Shown here: piece by piece, positions 17,716 through 27,854 of the stretch
Numbering within the stretch: position 1 is the stretch's first letter
Layout: each line of letters starts with the position of its first letter
Assembly: GCF_900156505.1 (NCBI RefSeq)
Contig: NZ_FTPR01000001.1
Span: forward strand, 2,170,001-2,234,000
Direction of reading: 5' to 3'
Length of the DNA stretch: 64,000 bases
Source of the DNA: Yoonia rosea
Lineage (GTDB): Bacteria > Pseudomonadota > Alphaproteobacteria > Rhodobacterales > Rhodobacteraceae
Translations under genes and position numbers: made by a program
Notes under the pieces: model-generated
The model's database searches: none
What the model was told of the DNA's origin: nothing
Seen by the model: the letters and a program-made list of their open reading frames with translations, nothing else

Positions 17716-17968
17716 TACAGTCAAACCCGAACCTCTATTTCTTTTGTCGTACCCTAAGCAGCGAAAGGCTTGCATGCAAACGGCACAAAGCAAGGGAGGC
17801 AAATTGTTGCGGGGTAGCTTGGAAATTCAGTGTGGCCCGACACGGCGGCAAACAAGAAGACAGGCCATTACGGCCCGCCTGCTCGCCCTGCCAAGACTGC
17901 TCGCACACGCCTATTAAATATAGCGCTTCACGTTAGCAGCGACACTAAGCGATAAGATGATTCGCAGT

Positions 17969-17999
17969 CAAGTGACTGATTCGCGAATCGGTCAACTTG
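17969..17999. repeat. Long imperfect palindrome at the end of the secreted-protein gene
   Basis: The core GATTCGCGAATC (17978-17989) is a perfect palindrome. With one T-G pair and one bulge it extends to CAAGT...ACTTG, about 31 bp in all, and covers the stop codon of the - strand gene. It could be a terminator hairpin without a T-run or a protein site. It lies in the 276-bp gap between this gene and the TPR gene, where I see nothing else. Confidence 0.5.
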
Positions 18000-18498
18000 T
18001 CGGCGCGTAAACCCGGCAGAGCGGATCGACCGGGACCGGGCTGACCAGAAAAGGTGTCTCAGGCGGCATGCCGCTTTCTTCAACCCAGCGCCCGTTGAGG
18101 CAAAAATCCTGTGCGTAGTTGCCAAGATTGAACCCGAAACCGGGGTCGCCACAATCCATCGCCGTGCCATCGGCGTTCCAAGCCTGCGAGACGCCAAGCC
18201 CCATTTCGCCGGGGGTCAGAAAGACACTGCGCGCAGGATCATAGTTAAGAAGCCAACTCGCACCGTCACGCATTGTGTCGATGTCCCATTTACCCAAAAG
18301 CTGCTGGTCTTGGTATCCGGCAATCCGGAACAGGGTGACATCGTCTTGGGTAATCAGAGGTTTGTTCAGCGCACTTGGCGTGATCGACATCTGGCCGGTC
18401 ATTGTGTAGCCGTTCGCCCCTTGCCAGCAAAAGTAGAAATCTGCCGCGTTCGCAGAATTCGCCAACAATGAAAGCGCAACAGCAACACCTCTGATCAA
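17992..18498 (-). CDS. Secreted protein of unknown function
   Basis: A 168-residue protein with a signal peptide (about 1-18, ...NSANA|AD). The mature part has cysteines near 24, 116, 133 and 161, which suggests disulfides and a periplasmic location. I do not recognise a family. Its ATG overlaps the folC stop (ATGA), so it is translated from the accD-folC transcript. Confidence 0.72.
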   Translation of the reverse strand: MIRGVAVALSLLANSANAADFYFCWQGANGYTMTGQMSITPSALNKPLITQDDVTLFRIAGYQDQQLLGKWDIDTMRDGASWLLNYDPARSVFLTPGEMGLGVSQAWNADGTAMDCGDPGFGFNLGNYAQDFCLNGRWVEESGMPPETPFLVSPVPVDPLCRVYAPTS

Positions 18499-19769
18499 CC
18501 GCTATTCTCCCGCATCACATGCCCCGCCAGATAGAGCGATCCGCAGATCAGGATACGTGCGTCGGGCGCATCCTGCTTGATCGCGACGATTGCCTCTTGA
18601 ACACTGTCGGCAATGCGGGCCGGTAGTCCAACCTTTTCCGCCTCTGCAGCGGTTGTCGCCGCAGGCAACGTGGCTTTCTCACCGGGAATTGACAGGGCGG
18701 TCAGCGATGTCGCGACACCGGCCAAAGGGCGTAGGTAGCCACCAATATCCTTGGTGTTCAGCATCCCGCAGATCAGATGCGTCGGACGCGACGGCTGGGC
18801 CCGCAGGGTCTCGGCCAGCGCCTGCCCTGCCGCGGGGTTGTGCCCACCATCAAGCCAAAGCTCGGCGGGTGCCGCCAGAGCGACCAAGGGCCCTTCTGTC
18901 AGCTTCTCCATCCGCGCGGGCCAATATGCGCGGGTGACTGCCGCCTCGCAGGCTGCTTCGTCTTTGCCCAGTGCGCGCAATGCGGCAATTGCCGCCCCAG
19001 CGTTCATGACCTGATGCGGGCCGGGCAGGTTTGGCAGCGGCAGGTCCAACAGGCCACGTTCGTCTTGATAGATCAGCCGGTCACGCTCGACACTCACATG
19101 CCAGTGCTGGCCATACGCGAGAAGCGGCGCGCCGAGCACTGCCGCTTTTGCTTCGATCACATCCATGCTTTCGTCGTGCTGCGGACCAACGACACAAGGC
19201 ACGCCACGCTTGATGATGCCCGCCTTTTCGCCCGCAATCGCGGCCAACGTGTCGCCCAGATATTGCTGGTGATCCAAATCAACCGGCGTGATGATCGTGA
19301 TAGCAGGGTCTGCGATCACATTGGTCGCATCCAGTCGACCGCCAAGACCGACTTCAAGCAATGTATAATCCGCCGGCGTTTCCGCGAAAGCAAGAAGCGC
19401 TGCAACTGTTGTGATCTCGAAATAGGTGATCGGATCAGGGCCGTTCGCTACATAGCAACGGTCCAGCACCTCCGTGAGCGCCTCTTCCGTGATCAGCGTT
19501 CCGGCAAGCCGGATCCGTTCGTGAAAGCGCGCCAGATGCGGGGATGTGTAGGCGTGAACGGTCGAACCGCCTGCCTCTAATCCTGCACGAATCATCGCTT
19601 GGGTCGAACCCTTGCCATTGGTGCCAGCCACGTGAATCACGGGGGGCAAACGGTCTTGGGGGTTGCCCACGGCCGCCAGCAAACGCCACACACGGTCCAA
19701 GGTCAGGTCAATGACCTTGGGGTGCAAGGCCATCATCCGTTCAAGGATCGCGTCAGAGGTCAGACTCAC
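18495..19769 (-). CDS. folC: Bifunctional dihydrofolate synthase / folylpolyglutamate synthase
   Basis: A 424-residue Mur-ligase-type enzyme that adds glutamate to dihydropteroate and to folates. It has the P-loop [11 protein letters not shown] (about 46-56), the [14 protein letters not shown] folate-loop segment, [13 protein letters not shown] (the metal/carbamate region) and [10 protein letters not shown] in the C-terminal domain. It overlaps accD by ATGA, a folC-accD link common in bacteria. Confidence 0.95.
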   Translation of the reverse strand: MSLTSDAILERMMALHPKVIDLTLDRVWRLLAAVGNPQDRLPPVIHVAGTNGKGSTQAMIRAGLEAGGSTVHAYTSPHLARFHERIRLAGTLITEEALTEVLDRCYVANGPDPITYFEITTVAALLAFAETPADYTLLEVGLGGRLDATNVIADPAITIITPVDLDHQQYLGDTLAAIAGEKAGIIKRGVPCVVGPQHDESMDVIEAKAAVLGAPLLAYGQHWHVSVERDRLIYQDERGLLDLPLPNLPGPHQVMNAGAAIAALRALGKDEAACEAAVTRAYWPARMEKLTEGPLVALAAPAELWLDGGHNPAAGQALAETLRAQPSRPTHLICGMLNTKDIGGYLRPLAGVATSLTALSIPGEKATLPAATTAAEAEKVGLPARIADSVQEAIVAIKQDAPDARILICGSLYLAGHVMRENSG

Positions 19770-20701
19770 TTGGCCGCTTCTTCCGCCGCAGCGATTTCCT
19801 CGGCTGCTTCAGACTTGATCTCTGGCGCGGGCAGATCACCCTTCACCGGTGGATCCTGCCGCATCAACAGGCGCACAATTGTCACCAGTTCATCCTTCAG
19901 TTCGGTCCGCTTTGTCACGCGGTCCAACATCCCGTGGTCGAGCAGATATTCCGCCCGCTGGAACCCTTCGGGCAGTTTTTCACCGATGGTTTGCTCAATC
20001 ACCCGCGCACCGGCAAAACCGATCAGCGCATTTGGTTCGGCAATCTGCACATCACCCAGCATCGCATAGGACGCGGTCACGCCGCCCGTCGTCGGATGCG
20101 TCAGCACAACGATGTAAGGCAGCCCTGCCTCTTTGAGCATCTGCACCGCAATTGTTGTGCGGGGCATTTGCATCAGGCCAAGGATACCTTCCTGCATGCG
20201 CGCGCCGCCAGCGGCGGAAAAGAGGATCAACGGGCATTTCAATGCAATAGCGCGCTCGGCTGCCGCGACAATCGCGTTGCCGACATACATCGACATTGAC
20301 CCGCCCATGAACGAGAAATCCTGCACCGCAACAACAACCTGCGTACGGCCCATTTCGCCTTCGGCAACCAGCATCGCATCTTTTTCGCCGGTTTTCCTGC
20401 GGGCTTCCTTGATACGGTCGGTATAGCGTTTCTGGTCGCGGAAATGCAGCGGGTCTGCTGTGGGTTCAGGCACCGCAACCTCGACAAAGACACCGCCATC
20501 AAAGATGGACCGCAGACGGTCACGCGCGCCAATCGCCATGTGATGATCGCAGTTGGTGCAAACGTTCAGGTTATCCGCCAACTCGCGGTGAAACAGCATC
20601 GTGCCGCAGTCATTGCATTTCGTCCAAAGATTGTCCGGCACCTCGCGGCGCGAAAACAGCGAGTTGATCGTGGGGCGAACGTAGTTGGTAATCCAGTTCA
20701 T
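19766..20701 (-). CDS. accD: Acetyl-CoA carboxylase carboxyltransferase subunit beta
   Basis: A 311-residue AccD. The N-terminal zinc ribbon has two CxxC pairs (CNDC near 28 and CTNC near 47). The crotonase-like core has GGARMQEG and the [14 protein letters not shown] oxyanion region. Together with AccA (not in the window) it transfers CO2 from biotin to acetyl-CoA, the first step of fatty-acid synthesis. The ATG at 20701 gives the usual start, [10 protein letters not shown]; the frame upstream is spurious. It is coupled to folC downstream. Confidence 0.96.
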   Translation of the reverse strand: MNWITNYVRPTINSLFSRREVPDNLWTKCNDCGTMLFHRELADNLNVCTNCDHHMAIGARDRLRSIFDGGVFVEVAVPEPTADPLHFRDQKRYTDRIKEARRKTGEKDAMLVAEGEMGRTQVVVAVQDFSFMGGSMSMYVGNAIVAAAERAIALKCPLILFSAAGGARMQEGILGLMQMPRTTIAVQMLKEAGLPYIVVLTHPTTGGVTASYAMLGDVQIAEPNALIGFAGARVIEQTIGEKLPEGFQRAEYLLDHGMLDRVTKRTELKDELVTIVRLLMRQDPPVKGDLPAPEIKSEAAEEIAAAEEAAK

Positions 20702-20761
20702 AAGTGCGGCCTTTAAGGTCTGTTCCCAGATTGAAATATGACGCCACGTCGCGAAATGCAA

Positions 20762-21670
20762 TCAGCGCCGCAGTGCAATTCGTGCCGCAAGCCACATGAT
20801 CAGAACTGTCGTCAGCATCGTGAGCAGCTGAAACACGATCCACGGCGACAAGAGCGCCTCGATGCCATAAGCATAAAGTGCTGGATCCTCATAGGGGTAG
20901 AGGAAAAGCGCCAGCCCGGATGACGGCCAGCCCTGGACACCGACGACGAGCAGCGCAAAGACATTGTTCGCCATATGCAGACCAATCGCAGCACCGAGGT
21001 TCCCGGTGCGCGCGGTCAGATCGGCGCAGGCGATGCCCAGCGCGGTGGCCCATATTGCCCATATCGTCCCTTCGGCAGCCCCGTTGCCATTCCAGAAGTG
21101 CAGCCCCCCGAACATCACAGACGGCAGGACCATCCACACCCAGGGGCTTTCCGAAATACAGGCGCATTGCTGTTGCAGGTAGCCGCGAAAGATCATCTCT
21201 TCGGTACCCACCTGTATCAGCACCGCCACCAAAGCGAGCGGGATGAGTGATGCCCAGACCCCGAAATCGCGCACTTCGGCCAGATCGGCGAGGTTGATCC
21301 ATGGCGGCAGAAACTCGAACACCAAAAGCCAGATTGCAACGGCCCGTCCGACGCGGATCAGATCGCGCTTGGCCGCATGTGCGGGCCCGATCAACGACCA
21401 GAACCTGCGACCATGCAACAGCCGCAGCAGCACCAGAAATCCGATGGCAGAAATGCCGAAGGACGCAAACTGCGCCAGCGTGCCAAAAGCTGTCGTGCCC
21501 TCATAGAATGCATTAACTGCCGCGTCGCTGGGTAGAAATGCCGAAAAGATCGTCGGTGACACCGCGAAAACAATCTCGAAACTGACGATCATCACAAGGA
21601 TGCGCCACGTCTCGCGCGCGGCCCAAGCGGGTCTGATAAAACTGCGGTGGGCTTCGTAGGGGTGGCGCAT
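20762..21670 (-). CDS. CPBP-family intramembrane glutamic endopeptidase
   Basis: A 302-residue integral membrane protein with about seven or eight hydrophobic helices. It has the CPBP/Abi motif 1 (EEMIFRGYL, about 158-166), a motif 2 FGGLHFW near 187-193, and a downstream histidine in GLHMANN. Homologues cleave or retain membrane substrates (Rce1/MroQ-like), but the target here is unknown. It lies 61 bp upstream of accD on the same strand and is divergent from ilvD. Confidence 0.88.
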   Translation of the reverse strand: MRHPYEAHRSFIRPAWAARETWRILVMIVSFEIVFAVSPTIFSAFLPSDAAVNAFYEGTTAFGTLAQFASFGISAIGFLVLLRLLHGRRFWSLIGPAHAAKRDLIRVGRAVAIWLLVFEFLPPWINLADLAEVRDFGVWASLIPLALVAVLIQVGTEEMIFRGYLQQQCACISESPWVWMVLPSVMFGGLHFWNGNGAAEGTIWAIWATALGIACADLTARTGNLGAAIGLHMANNVFALLVVGVQGWPSSGLALFLYPYEDPALYAYGIEALLSPWIVFQLLTMLTTVLIMWLAARIALRR

Positions 21671-21778
21671 GGCGTGACCCTAGCGCAGTTACCAACCGCC
21701 GCAACCACGCTTTGCAGGGCTTGCGCCGGACCTGCCCTCTATTTAGACCGTTTCCAAAGCGTTTGTGAGGAGATTGAA

Positions 21779-23512
21779 ATGCCCAAGGATCAAGTCGACA
21801 AGACACACCTGCCCAGCCGCCACGTGACCGAAGGCCCGTCACGCGCGCCGCATCGGTCCTATTTCTACGCGATGGGGCTTGATGAAGAGGCAATCAAACA
21901 GCCATGGGTCGGTGTCGCAACCTGCTGGAACGAAGCAGCCCCTTGCAATATCTCGCTGAACCGTCAGGCGCAGGCTGTGAAACTGGGTGTCAAAAAGGGC
22001 TATGGCACGCCACGCGAATTCACCACGATTACGGTCACCGATGGTATCGCGATGGGCCATGAAGGTATGCGCTCCTCACTCGCATCACGCGAAGCGATTG
22101 CCGATACCGTTGAGCTGACCATGCGCGGCCACTGCTATGATGCGATTGTAGGTCTTGCGGGTTGCGACAAATCCTTGCCCGGCATGATGATGGCGATGGT
22201 GCGGTTGAATACGCCGTCCGTGTTTATCTACGGTGGTTCCATCCTGCCGGGCCGTCTGGACGGCAAGGACGTGACCGTACAGGACGTATTCGAAGCCGTG
22301 GGCAAGCATCAGGCAGGCAACATGTCGGACGCTGAACTGGAAATCCTCGAACGGGTCGCCTGCCCCTCTGCCGGTGCCTGCGGTGGCCAGTTCACCGCCA
22401 ACACCATGGCCTGTGTGTCCGAGGCGATTGGCCTTGCGCTGATGAACTCCTCCGGTGCCCCCGCCCCTTATGAAAGCCGCGACCAATATGGTGTGGCTTC
22501 GGGTGAAGCGGTCATGAACCTGATCGCCAAGAATATCCGCGCCCGTGATATCGTGACACGCAAGTCGCTGGAAAACGCGGCCCGTGTGGTGGCCTGCACC
22601 GGTGGTTCGACCAACGCAGGGCTGCACCTGCCCGCGATCGCCCATGAGGCCGGTATTGATTTCGACCTGATGGATGTTTGCGAGATTTTCCGCGATACGC
22701 CCTATTTCGTAAACCTCAAGCCCGGTGGCGATTATGTCGCCAAGGACCTTTACGAGGCTGGCGGCGTACCTGTGGTTCTGAAAGAACTGCGCAAAGCGGG
22801 TCTGATCCATGAAGACTGCATGACCGCAACAGGCCGCACAATGGGCGAAGAGCTTGATATGATCAAAGGCGATGCCGACGGCACCGTGATCTATCCGGTC
22901 GAGAACCCGATCACGCCAACAGGCGGTGTTGTTGGTCTGCAAGGCAATCTTGCCCCTGAAGGTGCAATTGTAAAAGTGGCGGGCATGGCCAGCGACGAGC
23001 AGGTCTTTACCGGTCCTGCGCGTGTCTTCGAGAGTGAAGAAGAAGCGTTTGCCGCTGTCAAAGCCCGCGAATACGAGGAAGGCGAAGTCATCGTCATCCG
23101 CAATGAAGGCCCTGCAGGCGGTCCCGGAATGCGCGAGATGCTGGCAACGACTGCTGCACTGTCAGGTCAGGGCATGGGCAAAAAGGTGGCGCTGATCACC
23201 GACGGCCGCTTCTCGGGCGCGACACGTGGCTTCTGTGTAGGTCACGTTGGACCTGAGGCCGCACATGGCGGACCAATCGGTTTGCTGGTCAATGGCGACG
23301 TGATCACCATCAATGCGGTGACGGGTGAGTTGAGCGTCGATCTCACAGACGAAGAACTGGCCACGCGCAAGGCGAACTGGAAAGGCCCAAAAGAGACGAT
23401 CTATGCGTCTGGCGCGCTGTGGAAATATGCGCAGCTTGTCGGTGGGGCACGGCTTGGGGCGGTGACGCATCCCGGTGCGAAAGCCGAAAAACACATCTAC
23501 ATGGATCTGTAA
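21779..23512 (+). CDS. ilvD: Dihydroxy-acid dehydratase
   Basis: Fe-S dehydratase of branched-chain amino-acid and CoA synthesis (dihydroxyisovalerate to ketoisovalerate), 577 residues. Cluster cysteines are visible in CWNEAAPCN (C49 region), [11 protein letters not shown] (near 128) and [10 protein letters not shown] (near 200). The late [19 protein letters not shown] motif is typical. The ATG at 21779 follows a GAGGAG site; the ORF extension upstream is not used. Confidence 0.96.
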   Translation: MPKDQVDKTHLPSRHVTEGPSRAPHRSYFYAMGLDEEAIKQPWVGVATCWNEAAPCNISLNRQAQAVKLGVKKGYGTPREFTTITVTDGIAMGHEGMRSSLASREAIADTVELTMRGHCYDAIVGLAGCDKSLPGMMMAMVRLNTPSVFIYGGSILPGRLDGKDVTVQDVFEAVGKHQAGNMSDAELEILERVACPSAGACGGQFTANTMACVSEAIGLALMNSSGAPAPYESRDQYGVASGEAVMNLIAKNIRARDIVTRKSLENAARVVACTGGSTNAGLHLPAIAHEAGIDFDLMDVCEIFRDTPYFVNLKPGGDYVAKDLYEAGGVPVVLKELRKAGLIHEDCMTATGRTMGEELDMIKGDADGTVIYPVENPITPTGGVVGLQGNLAPEGAIVKVAGMASDEQVFTGPARVFESEEEAFAAVKAREYEEGEVIVIRNEGPAGGPGMREMLATTAALSGQGMGKKVALITDGRFSGATRGFCVGHVGPEAAHGGPIGLLVNGDVITINAVTGELSVDLTDEELATRKANWKGPKETIYASGALWKYAQLVGGARLGAVTHPGAKAEKHIYMDL

Positions 23513-23516
23513 CGGC

Positions 23517-24128
23517 ATGATCCGTGCCACTTGCGCAGTTCTTGGGGTGCTGGCTATGACGGCCTGCACCCCGATTGATCAGGTGACACGGTCTGTTTCG
23601 CTTGGTCAGGACACTGTTATTGCGACCGCGCCCGCAGGTTACTGTGTTGACCCCGGATCGCGCCAGCTTGGCAGTGATTTTGCCATGTTGGTATCCTGCG
23701 CCACATTGGGCCATAGCGTCGCCGCGCCCGAAATCGTGGGCATCGCAACCATACAGGTGGGCCCCCCCGACAGCGGGCGCATCACTATGGATGAAATCGG
23801 CCTGCGGGATTTTCTCATCACGGATGACGGTGTCCGCCTGCTGACGAAAGCGAGTAATCCCGCGGCTGTGAATGTTCTGTCCACGCAGGCCTTCAATGAT
23901 CAGGTGATGATCCACTTCACCGATCAGGGGCCACCACCGCTGGACGGTCTGCAAAGAGAAGAATGGCGCGCCTTCACCAATGTGAGCGGGCGGCTGGTCA
24001 CAATCGGTGTGCGCGGGTTGGCGGCATCGCCGCTTCAGGACGGGCCGGGCGCGACGTTGCTCAAACAGATACTTGCGGGTGTACAGGCGCCACCCGCCGC
24101 GGCGACAGACAATCCAGCCGAAATCTGA
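23517..24128 (+). CDS. Putative lipoprotein of unknown function
   Basis: A 203-residue protein with a lipoprotein-type leader, MIRATCAVLGVLAMTAC, so it is probably lipidated at C17. There is no recognised domain; the mature part includes a pair of cysteines (near 40 and 60). It starts only 4 bp after ilvD and is probably co-transcribed with it. The ATG at 23517 is chosen because it begins the leader. Confidence 0.72.
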   Translation: MIRATCAVLGVLAMTACTPIDQVTRSVSLGQDTVIATAPAGYCVDPGSRQLGSDFAMLVSCATLGHSVAAPEIVGIATIQVGPPDSGRITMDEIGLRDFLITDDGVRLLTKASNPAAVNVLSTQAFNDQVMIHFTDQGPPPLDGLQREEWRAFTNVSGRLVTIGVRGLAASPLQDGPGATLLKQILAGVQAPPAAATDNPAEI

Positions 24129-24190
24129 GCAGTTTTCATCGCGCGTTTTGTTTGGCAAACTTGCCCTTTTGAGAGAAGAAGACCGCACAT

Positions 24191-24964
24191 ATGCCATTAC
24201 CACTGCAAGGCCACATCACGAGGTTCCTGCAACGCCGCAGCATTGCGCGGTGGCGAAAGGCGACGAAAGCCGTCGGGGCGACCGACCTTGCGACACTGGA
24301 TCAGACGAATGAAGCCGCCAAGAAACTGCTCCGCCATATTCAGGCCTTTCGCTTTGCTGCAGATAGCCGGCTTGCGCTGCCACGCATCAGCTCTGACATT
24401 TTTCCACAGCCGTCCGGGACGGACTGGGCATGGCGACCAAAACCATGGCAGGCCATAGCGGACACACCGGCGCATGCACCTGCTTTGTCCAAGATGGAAA
24501 TCACCAATGAACTGGTGATCTTTCACGACTGCCCGCGCGGCGAAATCATTCTCCGGCAGGTCCGCAATACCCAAGACACCGATCTTGCGCCTTTTGGGAT
24601 CGTGCTTGAGACCTTCCAATTTACGGGGAGCTATCTGTCACTTGTGATCGAGGTTCCTAAAGAGTCCTGTGACGGGCTGCGTAAGCGCCATCTGATCCGG
24701 TTGGCGGCGTTGATCACGCGAGAGAAGCCGACCGCGATCTACGCGCGACTGAACGTCAAGAACGGCCCCAACACCGAACAGGTGTTGCTGACATTGCCGG
24801 ACGATGCACCGGAAACCATGGTCGAATTCGATCTCGCCTACAGCGGCCTGAATGAACGGCGGGCCGAACGGATGTGGATTGATCTGATGATCGAGCGGCC
24901 CGCGATGAACAAACTGACCATTCGTGATCTGACACTCAGCCGCTATCCGCGCGCTGAAATCTAA
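24191..24964 (+). CDS. Conserved protein of unknown function (possibly DUF6478)
   Basis: A 257-residue protein with no signal peptide or membrane segment. It resembles a family I know only as a conserved Rhodobacteraceae protein (possibly DUF6478). The N-terminal third is basic and helical; the C-terminal part contains the strands IIRQVRN, LSLVIEVP and AIYARLNVKNGPNTEQ, which suggest a beta-sandwich. A GAGAGAAGAAG stretch upstream may serve as ribosome site. It is followed 12 bp later by another small unknown gene, and they look like a pair. Confidence 0.65.
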   Translation: MPLPLQGHITRFLQRRSIARWRKATKAVGATDLATLDQTNEAAKKLLRHIQAFRFAADSRLALPRISSDIFPQPSGTDWAWRPKPWQAIADTPAHAPALSKMEITNELVIFHDCPRGEIILRQVRNTQDTDLAPFGIVLETFQFTGSYLSLVIEVPKESCDGLRKRHLIRLAALITREKPTAIYARLNVKNGPNTEQVLLTLPDDAPETMVEFDLAYSGLNERRAERMWIDLMIERPAMNKLTIRDLTLSRYPRAEI

Positions 24965-24976
24965 GGAAACGCCCCC

Positions 24977-25342
24977 ATGGCCACTGCGCATTTCATCAAC
25001 ACGCGGATTAAAGCAGGTGTTTGGCACGGCGACCTGACGGGTGCCGGACAGGAACACCCCATTTTGCAGGTCACCCATTTGGGTCAGGCTCTGTCAGAGG
25101 TGAACTACACCTATAACGCGGCCCACGACGTTTGGCATGTCGCCGTCCCGATCCCTGCGGCAATGATCGCGGATGGGGTGCAGACCTTTCTGATCACAGA
25201 TCAAACCGGCACAACATTGGACAGCTTCACCCTGGTCGCAGGCGCGCCGCTTGCCGACGACTTGCGCACAGAGATTGCGGCTTTACGCGCTGAACTGGAA
25301 GTCCTCAAACAAGCCTTCCGCGCGCACTGCGCCGAAAGCTAA
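24977..25342 (+). CDS. Small conserved protein of unknown function
   Basis: A 121-residue protein: a beta-rich N-terminal part and a C-terminal coiled-coil-like helix (DDLRTEIAALRAELEVLKQA, about 94-113). There is no signal peptide. AGGAAA lies 7 nt before the ATG. It lies 12 bp after the preceding unknown gene and is probably in the same operon, so the two may interact. No function can be given. Confidence 0.65.
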   Translation: MATAHFINTRIKAGVWHGDLTGAGQEHPILQVTHLGQALSEVNYTYNAAHDVWHVAVPIPAAMIADGVQTFLITDQTGTTLDSFTLVAGAPLADDLRTEIAALRAELEVLKQAFRAHCAES

Positions 25343-25345
25343 CGC

Positions 25346-25361
25346 GACCTTACGTAAGGTC
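25346..25361. promoter_or_regulatory. Perfect 16-bp palindrome upstream of the fasciclin gene
   Basis: GACCTTACGTAAGGTC is fully self-complementary and has no loop, so it fits a dimeric protein operator better than a terminator. It begins 4 bp after a stop codon and lies about 110 bp before the fasciclin-protein start. Confidence 0.4.
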
Positions 25362-25471
25362 ACGTCCATCGGATCAAAACAATACACCTCATAAACTCAT
25401 TGTCAGAATGACAACCAGTACGCCTCTCGCCCCGTAACAACTTGGTTAACAGGGAACGAAAGGAACACCCA

Positions 25472-25963
25472 ATGAACCGTCGCTTTGCAATCAAATCTAC
25501 CATTCTCGCCGCTGGCGTTGCTGTTGCAGCTGCTTGTGCACCCATGATGGAGAGCGAGCCTGATATCGTCGATATCGCGGCCTCCAACGGCAACTTCAAC
25601 ACACTGGTCGCCGCTGTCACCGCTGCCGGTCTGGTTGACACATTGAAGGGCGAGGGTCCATTCACTGTCTTCGCACCGACAGACGCAGCTTTTGCCGCGC
25701 TGCCAGCAGGCACCGTTGAAACACTCCTGATGCCCGAGAACATCGACCAACTGACAGCCATCCTGACATATCATGTCGTACCCGGTGCGGTCACATCCGA
25801 TCAACTGGCAGGTCAGCGCCTGAGCGTTGCCACCGTCAACGGTAAAGAGGTCCACATCGACGGCCGCAACGGCGTAACCGTTGAGAACGCGACGGTGACA
25901 ACCGCAGACATCATCGCGTCAAACGGCGTAATCCACGTCATCGACGCAGTTCTGCTGCCATAA
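25472..25963 (+). CDS. Fasciclin (FAS1) domain lipoprotein
   Basis: A 163-residue protein with a lipoprotein leader ([12 protein letters not shown], lipid cysteine near 22) and one FAS1 domain. FAS1 features are [13 protein letters not shown], the [17 protein letters not shown] box, the YHVVPG box and the closing [16 protein letters not shown]1 proteins mediate adhesion or surface association; a specific role is unknown. The ATG at 25472 has an AAGGAA site; an earlier in-frame start would disturb the leader. Confidence 0.9.
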   Translation: MNRRFAIKSTILAAGVAVAAACAPMMESEPDIVDIAASNGNFNTLVAAVTAAGLVDTLKGEGPFTVFAPTDAAFAALPAGTVETLLMPENIDQLTAILTYHVVPGAVTSDQLAGQRLSVATVNGKEVHIDGRNGVTVENATVTTADIIASNGVIHVIDAVLLP

Positions 25964-26263
25964 GCTATACCACCCACCCAATTGCATCTTCTCCCCGGAT
26001 GTTGCGGTTGGGCTGCCCCAAAGGGCACCACTCGGCCCCACCGCTTTAAAGCGGTGGGGTTATTGGTTGCGACAACGCATTCTTCGCGTGATTGCACTGA
26101 TCCGGTTGGCATGGCGATGTCGCGATAGACTTGAGCAATCAGTCGACCCGACGAAACGGCACATTCGGGCCTGACGACACGCACGCGAATATTGTTGTGT
26201 AAACGGCGTTCGCACAGCATCCTCGTGGCGGAATGCTTGTTGGGGGACAAAGCTATCAAAATC
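25964..26263. other. Intergenic region with a 24-bp perfect palindrome
   Basis: This is a 300-bp gap between the fasciclin gene and the PlsC-like gene. A perfect palindrome, CCCCACCGCTTT/AAAGCGGTGGGG, lies at 26036-26059 and may end the fasciclin transcript, though it lacks a T-run. In-frame TTG (26192) and GTG (26225) codons could extend the next gene upstream. I see no other gene. Confidence 0.5.
26036..26059. terminator. 24-bp perfect palindrome, probable terminator hairpin
   Basis: A 12-bp arm-to-arm palindrome, GC-rich outside with TTTAAA in the centre, about 73 bp after the fasciclin gene. Only TTATT follows, so intrinsic termination would be weak. Confidence 0.5.
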
Positions 26264-27004
26264 ATGGGCGCGTTGGCAGAGATCATTCGGGGAGGATACG
26301 CGTCTGCACTATGGATATCGGGCTTATCCTTCACCAGTTTGCGCATCGTCCTTACAGCCAAGACCCCCGATGCTGCACGTCGGCTAATCGCCGCACACTC
26401 GCGCCGGTTTCTGGACATCTGTCAGATCAAGGTCACCATCAGTGGCACACCACCGAAGGCCGGATCAGGCTGCGTGCTGTGCCATAATGAAGCGTCTTTT
26501 GCCGATGTCGCGGCCTATCTGGCGGTCATGTGGCCGCATGTTGATCGCGCAGCAGGCGCCGATCTATACGCAATATTTCCGTTCATGCGCGCCGCCACCC
26601 GCAAGGCAGCGATTGAACTTGTTCCCCGCGGCAACCGTGCGGGAACAGAGCGACTGATCGAAAAGGCGGTGCTGGCTGTGAAGTCGGGCGAGCGTCTCGG
26701 ATGGGGCGGAGAAGGCCGGATATCGGGTCAAGACGGCGTCGCGCGGTTCAAGGTCGGTGCCAGTCTGGTCGCCATAAGATCACAAGCGCCGATCATACCT
26801 GTGATGATTTACGGCGGGCACCGGTTACTGCCACTCGGGTCGATCCGCGCGCGACGGGGGGAAATCCACATCCGTTTTGGTGCGCCGATCTCGACCACAG
26901 GTCTTGATGACACTGACGCACGCGCACTGGCCGACAAAACGCAGGCGGCCACTGCGGAAATGTATGCGGATTTCAAAACTCAAGAAGGGCGGATTGCCCC
27001 CTAG
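26264..27004 (+). CDS. PlsC-like lysophospholipid acyltransferase with altered HX4D motif
   Basis: A 246-residue protein with the later landmarks of 1-acylglycerol-3-phosphate acyltransferases: GGEGRISGQDGVARFKVGAS (about 148-167), which matches the EGxRS...FKxGA block, and IPVMIYGG (178-185). The first catalytic block is odd: CHNEASFAD gives H-x6-D (H74, D81) instead of the usual H-x4-D. It may therefore be a diverged or inactive member. The ATG at 26264 is chosen to fit the family length; upstream TTG and GTG codons are alternatives. It is convergent with the next gene, with a 7-bp gap. Confidence 0.68.
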   Translation: MGALAEIIRGGYASALWISGLSFTSLRIVLTAKTPDAARRLIAAHSRRFLDICQIKVTISGTPPKAGSGCVLCHNEASFADVAAYLAVMWPHVDRAAGADLYAIFPFMRAATRKAAIELVPRGNRAGTERLIEKAVLAVKSGERLGWGGEGRISGQDGVARFKVGASLVAIRSQAPIIPVMIYGGHRLLPLGSIRARRGEIHIRFGAPISTTGLDDTDARALADKTQAATAEMYADFKTQEGRIAP

Positions 27005-27011
27005 ACTTCGG

Positions 27012-27854
27012 TCACCCGTCCCCGCCCAGTTCATCCCAGATCTCGCGCACCCAGGCCATAATCACCTGCGCCTCGTCCCAGCGGTTCGACATCTCGCGCC
27101 CGTCTGGTCCGGTCATGGCGTATTCAGGGGGCCCAAGTTCGCAGACGAAAATACAGTCGCCCGATGGGTTGCGCGCGCGCCAATCGGCAAGCCCCTCACG
27201 CCACCAACCCTTGAATAGTTCCACCCATTTCTGATGCTGTGGAAAATCCAATTGCAGCTGGATTTGCTGGCGTGAGGCGACGCGCCCTTGAAAGCTGTCG
27301 GACCTTTTCAGGATGCGGCTCATCAGGCCAAGGTCATGGTCAGACAGTGGGAACCAGAATTCGCGGTCCACCACGTAATGTGACAGGTCAGCGCAAATCC
27401 GCATCTCGGGGATCAGATCAAGCAGCTGCAACGTCGTGTAAAGATCGTTGGTGATACAGTTCCGGTGGGTTTCGAACTGCACCGGAATGCCGATCCGGTC
27501 GGCCATGGTGATCCAAGCCTCGATCACCGGTACCATTTCATCAAGGGCAATAGGCATCACCTGACCGATCACATCGACAAACGGCGCGCCAAAATCGGCC
27601 GCCATATGCAGCGTGTCTTCAAGGCTTTCGATCGTCTTGGGAAAGGCCACGATCAGCGGGGTCAGACCGTTTGCCTGCATATGTGGCCGCACCGCGTGGG
27701 CTACAGCGACATCAGAGGCACCCAGATCAATCGCCATACCGTCGAATCCGGCATCCGCGACCATTGCGCAAACCTGATCATAGGGCAGTTTTACGTCGCT
27801 CTGGTCGTGCGGCTGCATGGCCCACAGCGAGGTATAAACCTTCAGTTGCCTCAC
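27012..27854 (-). CDS. Sugar phosphate isomerase/epimerase-type TIM-barrel protein
   Basis: A 280-residue protein of the xylose-isomerase-like TIM-barrel family. Probable metal ligands are in QFETHRNC (E near 128), ICADLSHY (D/H near 153-156) and FVCELGPPEYA (E near 243). The substrate is unknown. Its ATG overlaps the stop of the desaturase gene (ATGA), so the two are translated together; whether they share a pathway is unclear. Confidence 0.8.
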   Translation of the reverse strand: MRQLKVYTSLWAMQPHDQSDVKLPYDQVCAMVADAGFDGMAIDLGASDVAVAHAVRPHMQANGLTPLIVAFPKTIESLEDTLHMAADFGAPFVDVIGQVMPIALDEMVPVIEAWITMADRIGIPVQFETHRNCITNDLYTTLQLLDLIPEMRICADLSHYVVDREFWFPLSDHDLGLMSRILKRSDSFQGRVASRQQIQLQLDFPQHQKWVELFKGWWREGLADWRARNPSGDCIFVCELGPPEYAMTGPDGREMSNRWDEAQVIMAWVREIWDELGGDG

